Source: Gammaproteobacteria bacterium UBA7310 (lineage in GTDB: Bacteria > Pseudomonadota > Gammaproteobacteria > Pseudomonadales > Ketobacteraceae). From it: a stretch of 64,000 nt of DNA. The notes beneath the pieces were generated by a model. The model made no database searches and had not been told where the DNA came from. It saw only the letters and a list, made by a program, of their open reading frames with translations. Every line of letters begins with the position of its first letter. Within the stretch, counting starts at the first letter, position 1. Below, piece by piece: positions 27,423 through 35,800 of this stretch. The stretch covers positions 408,802-472,801 of the forward strand of contig DKQK01000040.1 in assembly GCA_002471665.1 (NCBI GenBank), given 5' to 3'. Position numbers and translations under genes: made by a program.

Positions 27423-28370
27423 ATGGTGAGAAAAACATTAACTTTAAATGCTAAACGAAATAAAGATTCCAAGTCCGTTGATAAGATGACCGAGGATGTC
27501 TCTCAAAGTGACCCGCAGAAGTGCTTTTTAAAGGGTGTAGCCATCAATCCTTTTGAGTGCATTGGTCTTGAATCAGGTTCTCAGCAGCTTACTGTGCGCG
27601 CCATGGATTTGATCACGCCAATCGGGATGGGGCAGCGAGGTTTGATTGTCGCTCCACCGGGTTCCGGAAAAACGACGATCTTGAAGCATATTTGCCAGGC
27701 GGTGGGCAAAGCGTATCCCGATATAAGGCTATATGCGTTGCTTATTGATGAGCGTCCGGAAGAGGTCACTGATTTTAAGCGTAGCGTGCCGGCCCAGGTA
27801 CATGCTTCTTCCTCCGATGAAAGTTATGATCAGCACGTGCGCATAGCCAACGACCTGCTTGACACGGCACGCCGGGAGGCTGGCGAAGGTCATAATGTCA
27901 TGATTGTGATTGATTCACTCACACGGCTTTCACGAGTACATAATGCAGAGCAGAAGGGCGGCGGCCGTACAATGTCGGGCGGAATTGACACCAGGGCAAT
28001 GGAGATACCACGAAAATTGTTCGGTGCCGCCAGAAAGATTGAAGGTGGCGGGTCGCTTACCATTCTTGCGACCGTTCTCGTTGATACCGGCAGCCGGATG
28101 GACCAGGTTATATTTGAAGAATTCAAGGGTACGGGCAATATGGAACTGGTCCTGTCGCGCGAGGTAGCAAATCAGCGAATTTTTCCCGCGCTGGATATTG
28201 CAAAGAGTAGCACGCGCCGCGAGGAGATTCTTCTGGATTCGAAGGATATTGAAAAAGTAAGACGGTTACGCAGGGCGCTTGTCAACCTTAAGCCTGTTGA
28301 GGGTGCGAGGAGACTGGTCGAGTTACTTGAAAGATACCCAACGAACGCTGAGCTATTGAATCAATTCTAA
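27423..28370 (+). CDS. Rho-like ATPase lacking the N-terminal RNA-binding domain
   Basis: 315 residues versus about 420 for Rho. The hexameric ATPase core is well kept: MDLITPIGMGQRGLIVAPP, Walker A PPGSGKTT, LLIDERPEEVTDF, Walker B VMIVIDSLTRLSR, GGGRTMSGGIDTRA and EEFKGTGNMELVLSRE. The N-terminal helix bundle and cold-shock domain that bind rut RNA are missing; only a ~55-residue Lys/Ser-rich leader replaces them. The Walker A (GSGKT) differs from the KAGKT of canonical Rho. Probably a paralogue with a changed role; the housekeeping rho is presumably elsewhere. It could also be a non-functional fragment, but the frame is intact. Confidence 0.85.
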   Translation: MVRKTLTLNAKRNKDSKSVDKMTEDVSQSDPQKCFLKGVAINPFECIGLESGSQQLTVRAMDLITPIGMGQRGLIVAPPGSGKTTILKHICQAVGKAYPDIRLYALLIDERPEEVTDFKRSVPAQVHASSSDESYDQHVRIANDLLDTARREAGEGHNVMIVIDSLTRLSRVHNAEQKGGGRTMSGGIDTRAMEIPRKLFGAARKIEGGGSLTILATVLVDTGSRMDQVIFEEFKGTGNMELVLSREVANQRIFPALDIAKSSTRREEILLDSKDIEKVRRLRRALVNLKPVEGARRLVELLERYPTNAELLNQF

Positions 28371-28374
28371 AATG

Positions 28375-28557
28375 TCATGCTACGTCCGCTTGTGGCCGAG
28401 GGGTGAGATACGCCTCACCCGCAGTGACGATGTAGTTGATCTGGCTCTCCAGCATATAGACGATGGAATTGTGGCCCAGATTGGTGTTCGGGCCGCAAAG
28501 CATGAACAGGTTCGGGAAGCCGCTCACGGTGATGCCGGTGTCAGGCGGCGTCTCCGG
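28375..28557 (-). pseudogene. C-terminal remnant of a Baeyer-Villiger monooxygenase
   Basis: The minus strand reads in frame about 60 codons ending at TGA 28377-28375: PPDTGITVSGFPNLFMLCGP, then NTNLGHNSIVYMLESQINYI. This is the characteristic C-terminal signature of class B flavin monooxygenases (family: GFPNLF...GPNTNLGHNS). The FAD and NADPH domains are missing. It lies directly downstream of an alpha/beta hydrolase, a usual operon partner, so a BVMO gene was probably lost by deletion. Confidence 0.8.
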
Positions 28558-28559
28558 GG

Positions 28560-29486
28560 TTAGATCGGCATCACTTCATTCAGGAATCCCAACTGAGGCT
28601 TTAGCGCATCGGGGAAGCAAGGCTCAAAGTAGGGATCGAAATGATCCGCATCGATCTGGACCACGCTGAGATGGGAGTTGGCCACCTTGCACACTTTGTC
28701 TTCGACGAATGGCGCTACCGTGTCTCGGGTTGCACCCACGATCAGCATCGGAACCTGCACGTCCTTGAGGCGGGTCCAAGGGCGGTAGAACCCGATTGTC
28801 AGCACGGAGCGCGCGGTCACACGGTTCACATATTTTGCGTCGGGGTGTGCTTCGAGCCCCATTTGCAGCGCCTCCCAGGCATTGTCCCGGTCCATGGTGC
28901 CGAACTCGCCTTTGCGCGCCACCGTCGGGACTTGAATTGCGGTGCCGGGCTTCAGCAATCCAGCGACACCAAGCCCCAAGAGCTGGACCATCCGCGGCAG
29001 GGGCGTGGCACGTAGCGTCACCAGGCCGTCCAGCATGGGTACCTGTATGATGGCGCCGTGCAGATCGGGATGCTGTGTTGCAAGATCGACCACGTGGCCG
29101 CCGCCAAATGACGTGCCCCACAACACAATACGGTGCGCGGCTACCTGAGGCTGGCTTTTGAGATGTGCCAACGCGGCGCTTGCCGCCTTCACGCGCCGCC
29201 AGGGGTTAATATCCTGACGCGGCCAGCCGCCACTCAAACCCCAGCCGGGAAAATCGAATTCCATGACGGCATAGCCTGCGGCCACAAAACGGTTCACGAA
29301 AGAAATCGTCAGCGCCTGCTGTACACTGCCCCAGCCGCCGACCATCAGGATTCCCGGCAGTTGCGTGTCGCCTGTTCCTTCTGGGACGTGAAGCATGGCG
29401 GAGCAGGTGTCGCCGCCGGTGACGAAAGTGGACTTGATGACTCTCGTTGTGATGTCAGACGTATCTGGATTGCTCCGGTTGATCAT
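28560..29486 (-). CDS. Alpha/beta hydrolase (dienelactone/acyl-hydrolase type)
   Basis: 308 residues. The hydrolase core has the oxyanion loop GGWGSVQQA, DFPGWGLSGG and nucleophile elbow GTSFGGGHV (Ser), then late acid in VGATRDTVAPF and His in IDADHFDPYF. Found with a BVMO remnant just downstream, it probably hydrolysed the ester made by that enzyme (inference). Divergent from the tetR gene at 29746 with paired operators between. Confidence 0.82.
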   Translation of the reverse strand: MINRSNPDTSDITTRVIKSTFVTGGDTCSAMLHVPEGTGDTQLPGILMVGGWGSVQQALTISFVNRFVAAGYAVMEFDFPGWGLSGGWPRQDINPWRRVKAASAALAHLKSQPQVAAHRIVLWGTSFGGGHVVDLATQHPDLHGAIIQVPMLDGLVTLRATPLPRMVQLLGLGVAGLLKPGTAIQVPTVARKGEFGTMDRDNAWEALQMGLEAHPDAKYVNRVTARSVLTIGFYRPWTRLKDVQVPMLIVGATRDTVAPFVEDKVCKVANSHLSVVQIDADHFDPYFEPCFPDALKPQLGFLNEVMPI

Positions 29487-29627
29487 ATTTACCTCTGCGA
29501 TTGTTTTTTAGTTATCCGGAATGTCAGGCGCTTCAAGTGCGGCAAACAACTGAAGCCGTTCACCCGTGGAAAGCTCATCCGAGGTTCCCGCGGATATGAC
29601 CTCGCTCATAGTCATATCCTGCATTGT

Positions 29628-29644
29628 GTTGAATGGCGTTCAAC
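29628..29644. promoter_or_regulatory. TetR-type operator, copy 1
   Basis: GTTGAA-N5-TTCAAC, a perfect 6-bp inverted repeat with 5-bp spacer. A second identical-arm copy lies 32 bp away (29660-29676), about three helical turns, so two dimers could bind on the same face. Between the divergent hydrolase and tetR genes. Confidence 0.7.
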
Positions 29645-29659
29645 AGATAGTAACCAATT

Positions 29660-29688
29660 GTTGAACGATATTCAACAGGAGATATAAT
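29660..29688 (+). promoter_or_regulatory. TetR-type operator copy 2 overlapping sigma70 promoter
   Basis: Second GTTGAA-N5-TTCAAC (29660-29676). Its left arm contains TTGAAC (29661-29666) that serves as a -35, with TATAAT at 29683-29688 after 16 bp, a near-consensus promoter reading toward tetR (ATG 29746). Binding would block RNA polymerase directly, indicating autorepression. Confidence 0.7.
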
Positions 29689-29745
29689 ATCCCTCGTAAA
29701 CTTTGGTTGGGATACCGTACCTGACCGGCTAGCAGGAGAGAGACC

Positions 29746-30279
29746 ATGGCGCGAATCAAGCGAGAGCAGGGCCGAGAGGAAAAGCGGGACGAAATTGTTG
29801 CCGCGGCCAGGGCCTTGTTTTTGGAGGAAGGCTACGAGGCCGCCTCCATAAACCGTCTGGCAACCGCCGCAGGGGTCGCGCCGAATACAATCTACTGGTA
29901 TTTCAAGGACAAGGATGATGTGCTGGTGGCCGTGCTCGATGCCGAGTTCTCGGCGCGCATGGGCGAATATCAGGCTCTACCGACCATGAGCTCACCTGAG
30001 CTCCTGCTCTGGGTTGTCAACCACCTCAAGCAGGTCAGCCGCCTGGTAGGTACTGTACATTCCCGACTGGAACAGTCGCCCGCTATAAATACTTGGCATG
30101 ATCGCTTTCATGCCTTTAGTGAACAATTGCTGCGCCTGGAATTACAGAAAAGCGGCATAGCACCGCAGAAAATCGAGGCGCTAGTGAAAATCAGTGTATT
30201 CACCATCGAGGGGTTGCTCGCTCATTCTCTTTCTGAGGAGCAGAATCGCGCGATCTGCGCTGCGCTGGTTACCCCCTGA
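29746..30279 (+). CDS. TetR-family transcriptional regulator
   Basis: 177 residues, with a clear TetR helix-turn-helix (ALFLEEGYEAASINRLATAA, GVAPNTIYWYFKDKDDVLVA). Ribosome-binding site GAGAGAG upstream. The paired operators and overlapping promoter just upstream imply it represses itself and the divergent alpha/beta hydrolase (formerly with a BVMO). Ligand probably a ketone or ester. Confidence 0.87.
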   Translation: MARIKREQGREEKRDEIVAAARALFLEEGYEAASINRLATAAGVAPNTIYWYFKDKDDVLVAVLDAEFSARMGEYQALPTMSSPELLLWVVNHLKQVSRLVGTVHSRLEQSPAINTWHDRFHAFSEQLLRLELQKSGIAPQKIEALVKISVFTIEGLLAHSLSEEQNRAICAALVTP

Positions 30280-30349
30280 TGTAGATACTTAATTCACCGG
30301 TCTTTGTGGTATATGATGTGGAACATCATCATGCATAACAGTAAGGAAT

Positions 30350-30778
30350 ATGGATTCCGTGGGTGGAACTCGCTGGAAAAAAGGCTGTACAAGTGGCTGT
30401 AAAAGCAGGCACCTGACCGTAGCCATGCTAACCATCAGCTTGCTGTTTGTGGTGTGCGGGCGCGGGTATTGGGTCATTGTGCAATGCCTGCATGCCAGTC
30501 AGCACACCATGATACATGTCGATCCAGCCCATCAGGGTTATTTAGCCCACCATCATCATACTGGCAGCGATCTACTGGATGAAGCGGATGGCGCGACGCA
30601 CCAGATCATCCATATTATGGACAGCATTGAATATTCGGTTCCTGTGCTGCTTGAGGCGGAAGCGTTTCGCAGCCCACGCTATCCCCCGGTTGACGGGTCA
30701 CCGCAATTCCCTCCTGATGTGGTATCGGCCACACTCTATCGCCCCCCGAAAGAAACCTGTTCAACCCTCACATCCTGA
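30350..30778 (+). CDS. His-rich membrane-anchored protein (DUF2946-like)
   Basis: 142 residues. One membrane helix (LTVAMLTISLLFVVC) is followed by a His-rich periplasmic stretch (HASQHTMIHVDPAHQGYLAH, then HHHT) and a C-terminal LYRPPKE tail like those of DUF2946-type small proteins. The His cluster suggests metal binding. It precedes the HupE/UreJ-anchor-DUF6488 genes by about 55 bp in the same direction, so probably the first gene of that operon. Family assignment is tentative. Confidence 0.6.
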   Translation: MDSVGGTRWKKGCTSGCKSRHLTVAMLTISLLFVVCGRGYWVIVQCLHASQHTMIHVDPAHQGYLAHHHHTGSDLLDEADGATHQIIHIMDSIEYSVPVLLEAEAFRSPRYPPVDGSPQFPPDVVSATLYRPPKETCSTLTS

Positions 30779-30834
30779 ACGGTTTCCACTTGCGTGGATG
30801 CGGTTCTCAATTCAATCATTCTATGGAGTTTACA

Positions 30835-31569
30835 ATGACGAGTTTATTCTCGCCGGGTTGGGATGGGGCTCGAACCCGGGGCGCCAAAATACTGCTGTTA
30901 TGCGGTGTTATGATGGCCGGGTTTATCATGAGCAGCCCAACCTTTGCACATGGGGTGGCAGAAGATGATGCGGCGTTCCTGGAACAAAGTGCCGGCGCAC
31001 AGCTGATACCCTTTATCTATCTTGGCGCAAAGCACATGGTGACCGGTTACGATCACCTGCTGTTTCTGTTTGGTGTGATCTTCTTTCTGTACCGAATGAA
31101 AGAGGTTGGCCTTTACGTGACCTTGTTCGCGGTAGGGCACAGCGTAACGCTGCTTTATGGTGTGCTGAGCGGCACCTATGTGAATCCCTATATTATCGAT
31201 GCCATTATCGGATTTTCCGTGGTGTACAAGGCACTCGATAACCTGGGAGCGTTTCGCCGTTGGTTTGGTGTGCAACCCAATACCAAGGCAGCGGTGCTTA
31301 TCTTCGGTTTCTTTCATGGCTTCGGCCTGGCTACCAAATTGCAGGATTTCAAACTGTCGGAAGATGGCCTGGTGGCGAACATACTGGCGTTCAATGTGGG
31401 CGTGGAGATCGGTCAGCTGTTGGCCTTAGGCGCTATCCTCATATTGATGAACTACTGGCGCCAGTCTGCTTCATTTGTCCGTCATGCTTTCACCAGTAAT
31501 GTAGTGTTGATGTCGGCGGGTTTCATTCTGGTGGGTTATCAGGCCACCGGTTACTTTTTTCATTCTTAA
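30835..31569 (+). CDS. HupE/UreJ-family membrane protein
   Basis: About 244 residues: signal-like N-terminus ending in FAHG, then the HupE/UreJ module with LGAKHMVTGYDHLLFLFGVI, FAVGHSVTLLYGV, FFHGFGLATKLQD and NVGVEIGQLLALG. His residues within membrane helices suggest metal transport, nickel in characterised members; the cargo here is unknown. ATG 30835 is preferred because GGAG lies six bases upstream. Followed after 9 bp by the membrane-anchored protein. Confidence 0.87.
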   Translation: MTSLFSPGWDGARTRGAKILLLCGVMMAGFIMSSPTFAHGVAEDDAAFLEQSAGAQLIPFIYLGAKHMVTGYDHLLFLFGVIFFLYRMKEVGLYVTLFAVGHSVTLLYGVLSGTYVNPYIIDAIIGFSVVYKALDNLGAFRRWFGVQPNTKAAVLIFGFFHGFGLATKLQDFKLSEDGLVANILAFNVGVEIGQLLALGAILILMNYWRQSASFVRHAFTSNVVLMSAGFILVGYQATGYFFHS

Positions 31570-31578
31570 GGAGTCGTC

Positions 31579-32172
31579 ATGCACGATATAAGTGACTTCA
31601 ATAAAGATGGCTTGCCAACTTCAGCAAGCCTCATCAAAGCCACCATCATCGCGCTTTTGGTCGGCGCGCTGGTTCTTCTTACCGCCATACTACCGGCAGA
31701 GTACGGGATTGATCCAACTGGCCTGGGTTCCCGTATGGGGCTCAATGGGTTAAGTGCAGCCGATGCTGCTGAATCGATGGAAGTGCCCGGTGGCAATCTG
31801 TTGATGTCGTCCAGCGCAACCCTGGCTCCGGTCTGGAAGAGTGAAACCAGCTTCAGGTCGGATACTCTGTCTCTCACGCTTCAGCCTGATGAAGGTACGG
31901 AAGTAAAAGCCATGATGCAGGAAGGAGAGCGCTTTGTATTTAGTTGGCAAGCCAATGACGGAGGCTTGAACTTCGACATGCATGGAGAACCCACCGGCAA
32001 TATGGATACCTTTACCAGCTATTGGAAAGGCCGCAATCAACCCAGCGCACACGGGGAGTTTGTTGCCCCGTTTTCCGGTACCCACGGTTGGTATTGGCAT
32101 AATCAAGGCAAAGAGCCTGTCACGATTACGTTAACAACCAGCGGCTATTACGAAAAACTTTATCAACTCTAA
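31579..32172 (+). CDS. Single-span membrane-anchored periplasmic protein
   Basis: 197 residues: a short cytoplasmic N-terminus, one membrane helix (IIALLVGALVLLTAILPAEY), then a ~140-residue periplasmic beta-rich domain (VKAMMQEGERFVFSWQANDG, FVAPFSGTHGWYWHNQGKEP). Related proteins are named transmembrane anchor proteins and usually occur beside HupE/UreJ genes. The Trp/His-rich end resembles a small ligand-binding domain. Ribosome-binding site AAGGAG. Confidence 0.75.
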   Translation: MHDISDFNKDGLPTSASLIKATIIALLVGALVLLTAILPAEYGIDPTGLGSRMGLNGLSAADAAESMEVPGGNLLMSSSATLAPVWKSETSFRSDTLSLTLQPDEGTEVKAMMQEGERFVFSWQANDGGLNFDMHGEPTGNMDTFTSYWKGRNQPSAHGEFVAPFSGTHGWYWHNQGKEPVTITLTTSGYYEKLYQL

Positions 32173-32195
32173 GAATAATCTAATGGAGATATCGA

Positions 32196-32537
32196 ATGAA
32201 ACGTTTTATCCAAATTGCCTTTATGACTTTGATGACCCTGATGCCGGTGCAACTGATGGCTCATTCAAATCATGCCTCCTTTGATCCAGTTACCGCTGAA
32301 CAGGCAGAAGCCGTTGCAGATAAGACCGTACAAAACCTGGTAAACAGTAAACAACTGGCCGAATCCTGGAAGACGTCAAGTAAAAAACCAGCGACCCAGC
32401 GCGAAAGCCGCTATGGAAAAGTGTGGGTTGTTGTATTTAAGAACGACAATGTGAAAGAGGAAGATAAGCGCAGCCTGCATGTTTTTATCGATGAGTTTGG
32501 CAATCCGATCTCCGCTAACCACGAAGGGAAAATCTAG
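32196..32537 (+). CDS. DUF6488-type exported small protein
   Basis: 113 residues with a signal peptide (MTLMTLMPVQLMAHS) and a small soluble domain (RYGKVWVVVFKNDN, LHVFIDEFGNPISANHEGK), matching the DUF6488 pattern as I recall it. N-terminal His residues (AHSNHASFD) follow the predicted cleavage site, again hinting at metal. Last gene of the HupE/UreJ operon, followed immediately by a strong terminator. Confidence 0.7.
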   Translation: MKRFIQIAFMTLMTLMPVQLMAHSNHASFDPVTAEQAEAVADKTVQNLVNSKQLAESWKTSSKKPATQRESRYGKVWVVVFKNDNVKEEDKRSLHVFIDEFGNPISANHEGKI

Positions 32538-32550
32538 TTCATTCCTGCTC

Positions 32551-32578
32551 AAGGGGCCTGATACAGGCCCCTTTTTTT
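32551..32578 (+). terminator. Rho-independent terminator
   Basis: AAGGGGCCTG-ATA-CAGGCCCCTT stem-loop with GC-rich 8-bp core followed by a T7 run. Ends the HupE/UreJ-DUF6488 operon. Confidence 0.93.
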
Positions 32579-32860
32579 GTGCTTCTCCTGAATCCTATCA
32601 AAGATGGAGTAGGGAGGAGGGTGCCCTATATTCCGCAGGGTCATCGATCTCATTCTTTGGCTATACGCTATGTATACAACGCCCAAAAGTATGAACCAGT
32701 GCAAAAAGTAACGCTCGGATAACATAAGACACAAAGAACAGGTTGCGGCTGTGCCGGGGTAGCCGTTAGACTTTTCATAATCTGACAATCTATATTGTCA
32801 CTTTTGGGGCCATGTCGCCGTACTGTTACTTTCGAAAAACAAAAACAAGGCATCAATATC

Positions 32861-34522
32861 ATGAACAAGTTCAATCGCCGTAAGTTTATCGGAGGCGCTG
32901 CTGCCGTCGCCGCTTCCACCACTGTTCCCAATAAGTCCGAAGCTGCCCTTTGGCGGCGGACCACACGTTCAGAAGAACGTGCGGTGGTTATTGGCTCCGG
33001 GTTTGGGGGCGGTATTAGCGCCCTGAGGCTGGCCCAGGCCGGGGTTAAGGTCCTGGTGTTGGAAAAAGGGCGTTGGTGGCCTACCGGCCCAAATTCCACT
33101 ACGTTTCCCAGTGCTACTGTGGTAAGCCAGAAGCACTTCTTCTATACAGCCTGGCCGGAATACAATGGTTTCCGTATCGGCCTGTGGCCCTACGCGGGCA
33201 TTCTGGAGACCATGGCTTCCCCCACCCATACCATCGTATCGGCTTGCGGTGTCGGTGGTGGGTCCCTGGTGTATCAGGGCATGAGCCTGCAGCCCGATGA
33301 AAAGAATTTTACCGATTGGTTTCCCGCAGAAATTGACTACCAGGAAATGGACGAAGTCTACTACCCCCGGGTGGCCGAGATGTTAAAGCTGCAAACCGCG
33401 CCGGACGAGTTGGTCAATAGCACCACCTATAAGGCAGCGCGGATCTTTGCCGACCGAGTAAAAAAGGCGGGTTATAACGTTGACAAGGTTCCCATGCCCA
33501 TCGACTGGCAGTATGCGCTGGACGAACTGAACGGCTTGATGAGGCCCTCTTATACCAATGGGGACTGTGCATTAGGCGTAAGAAACGGTGGCAAGCAATC
33601 TGTTGATGTTACCTACATTGATCAGGCCCTCGCCACCGGTAATGTGACTGTCGAAGCGCTGCACCATGTGCGTGAAATCGAACGGGATGCGGACGGTTCC
33701 TGGTTGGTGTATGTGGATCGCACCAGCCTGCGTGGCACCGTGCTCGAACACAAGATCATTAAAACCCCCACCCTGATTATGGCGGCAGGCACTGCCAATA
33801 CCAACAAGTTGCTGCTCAGTGCTGCTGCTGAAGGCCGAATCCCCGATCTGCCCGACGAACTGGGCCAGGGCTATGGTACCAACGGAGACCAGATCTATAT
33901 CTGGAACAAGATGCCCGAGAACCCCGGCCCCCGCCAGGGTGGCCCCGTGGTTTACTACAGCCAGGAGTGGAACGACCCTAATCAGCTGGCCAACACCGTT
34001 ATTCAGGCATCCTTACCGCCCCTGGCTCCGGGCCGTGAGTTCTCTTCCGCCCTACCCAGTTCAATGTTGCCGGGCGTGTCCGGCATCGCCGCAGAGTCCA
34101 ACGATCCGACGTTGCCGGGTACCCCCGCTACTATGCTGGTGGGCTATGGTGTCAGTCGTGGTAGGGGTTATTTCAGTTACAATCCTACTCGTCGTCGGGT
34201 TGAACTCAATTGGCCTAAAGGGGGCGATGACGAGTTGGCTGCCCGTATTCGTGAGCGGATTTCTGCAGTGGCCGGCCCCGAGAGCCAACTGATCAATACC
34301 AACGACACCATCAACAGCACTTGGCACCCGCTGGGCGGTGCTTGTATCGATCGGGTGTGTGATCTCGAAGGGCGGGTAAAAGGTCAGAAGGGACTGTATG
34401 TGTTGGATGGCTCTTTGATGCCGGGAACCACGGCTGCCTGTAATCCTTCCTGGACCATTGCCGCCATCGTGGAACGCGCCATGGACCGCATTGTGCAGAA
34501 CGACGTGGGTACCATTATCTAA
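32861..34522 (+). CDS. GMC oxidoreductase, cholesterol-oxidase-like, Tat-exported
   Basis: About 553 residues. The Tat signal NRRKFIGGAAAVAAS is followed by the FAD fold VIGSGFGGGISALRLA, a Gly-rich ACGVGGGSLVYQGMSLQP segment, and the C-terminal catalytic WHPLGGACID and LYVLDGSLMPG regions of the cholesterol oxidase branch. It would oxidise a 3-beta-hydroxysterol outside the cytoplasm using oxygen. ATG 32861 places the Tat motif at the N-terminus. Preceded by a terminator and about 280 bp without genes; it stands alone. Confidence 0.88.
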   Translation: MNKFNRRKFIGGAAAVAASTTVPNKSEAALWRRTTRSEERAVVIGSGFGGGISALRLAQAGVKVLVLEKGRWWPTGPNSTTFPSATVVSQKHFFYTAWPEYNGFRIGLWPYAGILETMASPTHTIVSACGVGGGSLVYQGMSLQPDEKNFTDWFPAEIDYQEMDEVYYPRVAEMLKLQTAPDELVNSTTYKAARIFADRVKKAGYNVDKVPMPIDWQYALDELNGLMRPSYTNGDCALGVRNGGKQSVDVTYIDQALATGNVTVEALHHVREIERDADGSWLVYVDRTSLRGTVLEHKIIKTPTLIMAAGTANTNKLLLSAAAEGRIPDLPDELGQGYGTNGDQIYIWNKMPENPGPRQGGPVVYYSQEWNDPNQLANTVIQASLPPLAPGREFSSALPSSMLPGVSGIAAESNDPTLPGTPATMLVGYGVSRGRGYFSYNPTRRRVELNWPKGGDDELAARIRERISAVAGPESQLINTNDTINSTWHPLGGACIDRVCDLEGRVKGQKGLYVLDGSLMPGTTAACNPSWTIAAIVERAMDRIVQNDVGTII

Positions 34523-34569
34523 TAAGTAAGTGATGATTGGGCGTTTGGCACCTGCGACCGTGGCAACGG

Positions 34570-35090
34570 CTACAAGAAGCCAATGCAGGAGTAGGTGCCA
34601 GCCCTGATCAAGTAGTTGCCACTCACCTGTTGATACACATCGAACGCCACCGCTTTGTGCTCGTTCTCTTCCAGCGCGTGCCACAGCCAGAGCTTCAGGG
34701 CATCCGGATCGCCGTGTAATGCTCCAGACAAACCGTGGTTGCCAGATGAAAAATCTTCGGTGTAAAGCGTTGCAGGCCGCCCAGTACGCCGCCCAGAATT
34801 TCTTCCAGGGCTCTGGTGGGGTAGCCTTTCTGGCGTGCCATGGCATTCCAGGCCATGTGCTCCTTTTTATGCATTGCCTCCTGGCCAACAAAGCCGGCGA
34901 TCTGGGATCTCAGCACCGGGTCATCGATCTGGTCCCGGTAGTGGCGCACCGACTCAATGAAGAAATCTTCCCCCGCCGGAAATACCGTGGACATGGCCAG
35001 CCAGAACGCGCTGAGAAACGGATCGTTGGCATAAAAATACTTTTTCGCGGTGGATGCATCGAAGTCGAAATCCAGATGTCCTTGCTGTAG
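34570..35090 (-). pseudogene. Predicted metal-dependent hydrolase (PF10118-like), broken
   Basis: Three frames together give the family sequence: DFDFDASTAKKYFYANDPFL (about 35080-35000), STVFPAGEDFFIESVRHYRD, FVGQEAMHKKEHMAWN, LATTVCLEHYTA (34994-34700), then GDPDALKLWLWHALEENEHK (about 34700-34580). The last join needs a frameshift near 34700, and the reading ends at an early TAG (34572-34570). The N-terminal start has also lost its frame. The gene is inactive as it stands. Convergent with the GMC oxidase. Confidence 0.78.
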
Positions 35091-35512
35091 GTCTCACCGT
35101 CTGCCATTGTTGAATAAACCGGCAGCCTCCCGGATTTACCTGATTTCGCCGTTATTACGGCCAGTAAACATGCCAATCGATAAAAGTTGGCTGACCGTGC
35201 ATCCAAACGATCTTATACCTGAATGGAACAGTGCGTGAGGTAGGGGCACTCCTTCTGGTGTCCTGGGAAATAATCGGCATTACTTTTACTTTGCGCTTTA
35301 CTGGACCGTCAGTCTGTGCGTCAGCGTACTCTAAAGCTGGGTAAAGTTTTGGCTAATATTGTTCGATCAGCAGGAAAACGAATAAACGACGGAATTAAAA
35401 AAATTGCTTTGTGCTGCAATCAAATGGCCAATCTACACGTCTATAGATGAGCAATGATGGCAATAGAGCCATTTGCTACATACTGTTATCGTTAACGCTT
35501 GGAGAAACCATA
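35091..35512. other. Intergenic region upstream of buf operon
   Basis: About 420 bp. The first part may be remnant of the hydrolase 5-prime end; the rest is AT-rich without ORFs. The buf operon promoter must lie here (about 35380-35500), but no unmistakable ECF-type -35/-10 pair was identified. A ribosome-binding site (TTGGAGAAA) precedes bufA. Confidence 0.45.
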
Positions 35513-35800
35513 ATGAACAATTCAAAGGCCATGCCCCTGGCATTCGCAAGTATTCTATCCCTGGGAACCCTGATGACGAGTTCAGCACAGGCCGTGCCAG
35601 ACCAACCTTCTCAGTGGGAAAAGTGTGCCGGCATCGCCAAGGCCGGCAAAAATGACTGTGGCGCCCTGGATGGTAGCCACAGCTGTGCCGGGCAGGCGAA
35701 AGCCGATAACAGCCCCAATGAATGGGTCTATGTTCCCGCAGGCACCTGTAATAAGATCACCGGTGGCAAAGTGGCGGCACTAAAACCGGCCAAGGGATGA
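35513..35800 (+). CDS. bufA: Bufferin precursor (DUF2282)
   Basis: 95 residues: signal peptide (FASILSLGTLMTSSAQA), then a short core with four cysteines at 38, 49, 58 and 79 in the DUF2282 pattern EKCAGIAKAGKNDC, SHSCAGQAK and PAGTCNK. In bufferins these cysteines are modified by the BufB (DUF692) and BufC (DUF2063) proteins, and the exported peptide binds copper. ATG 35513 rather than the ORF start 35447, as the signal peptide begins there. Its stop overlaps bufB by ATGA. Confidence 0.88.
   Translation: MNNSKAMPLAFASILSLGTLMTSSAQAVPDQPSQWEKCAGIAKAGKNDCGALDGSHSCAGQAKADNSPNEWVYVPAGTCNKITGGKVAALKPAKG

Noticed and set aside
34061..34891. 276-codon minus-strand ORF
   Set aside because: Antisense to the GMC gene and overlapping the hydrolase pseudogene in the wrong frame.
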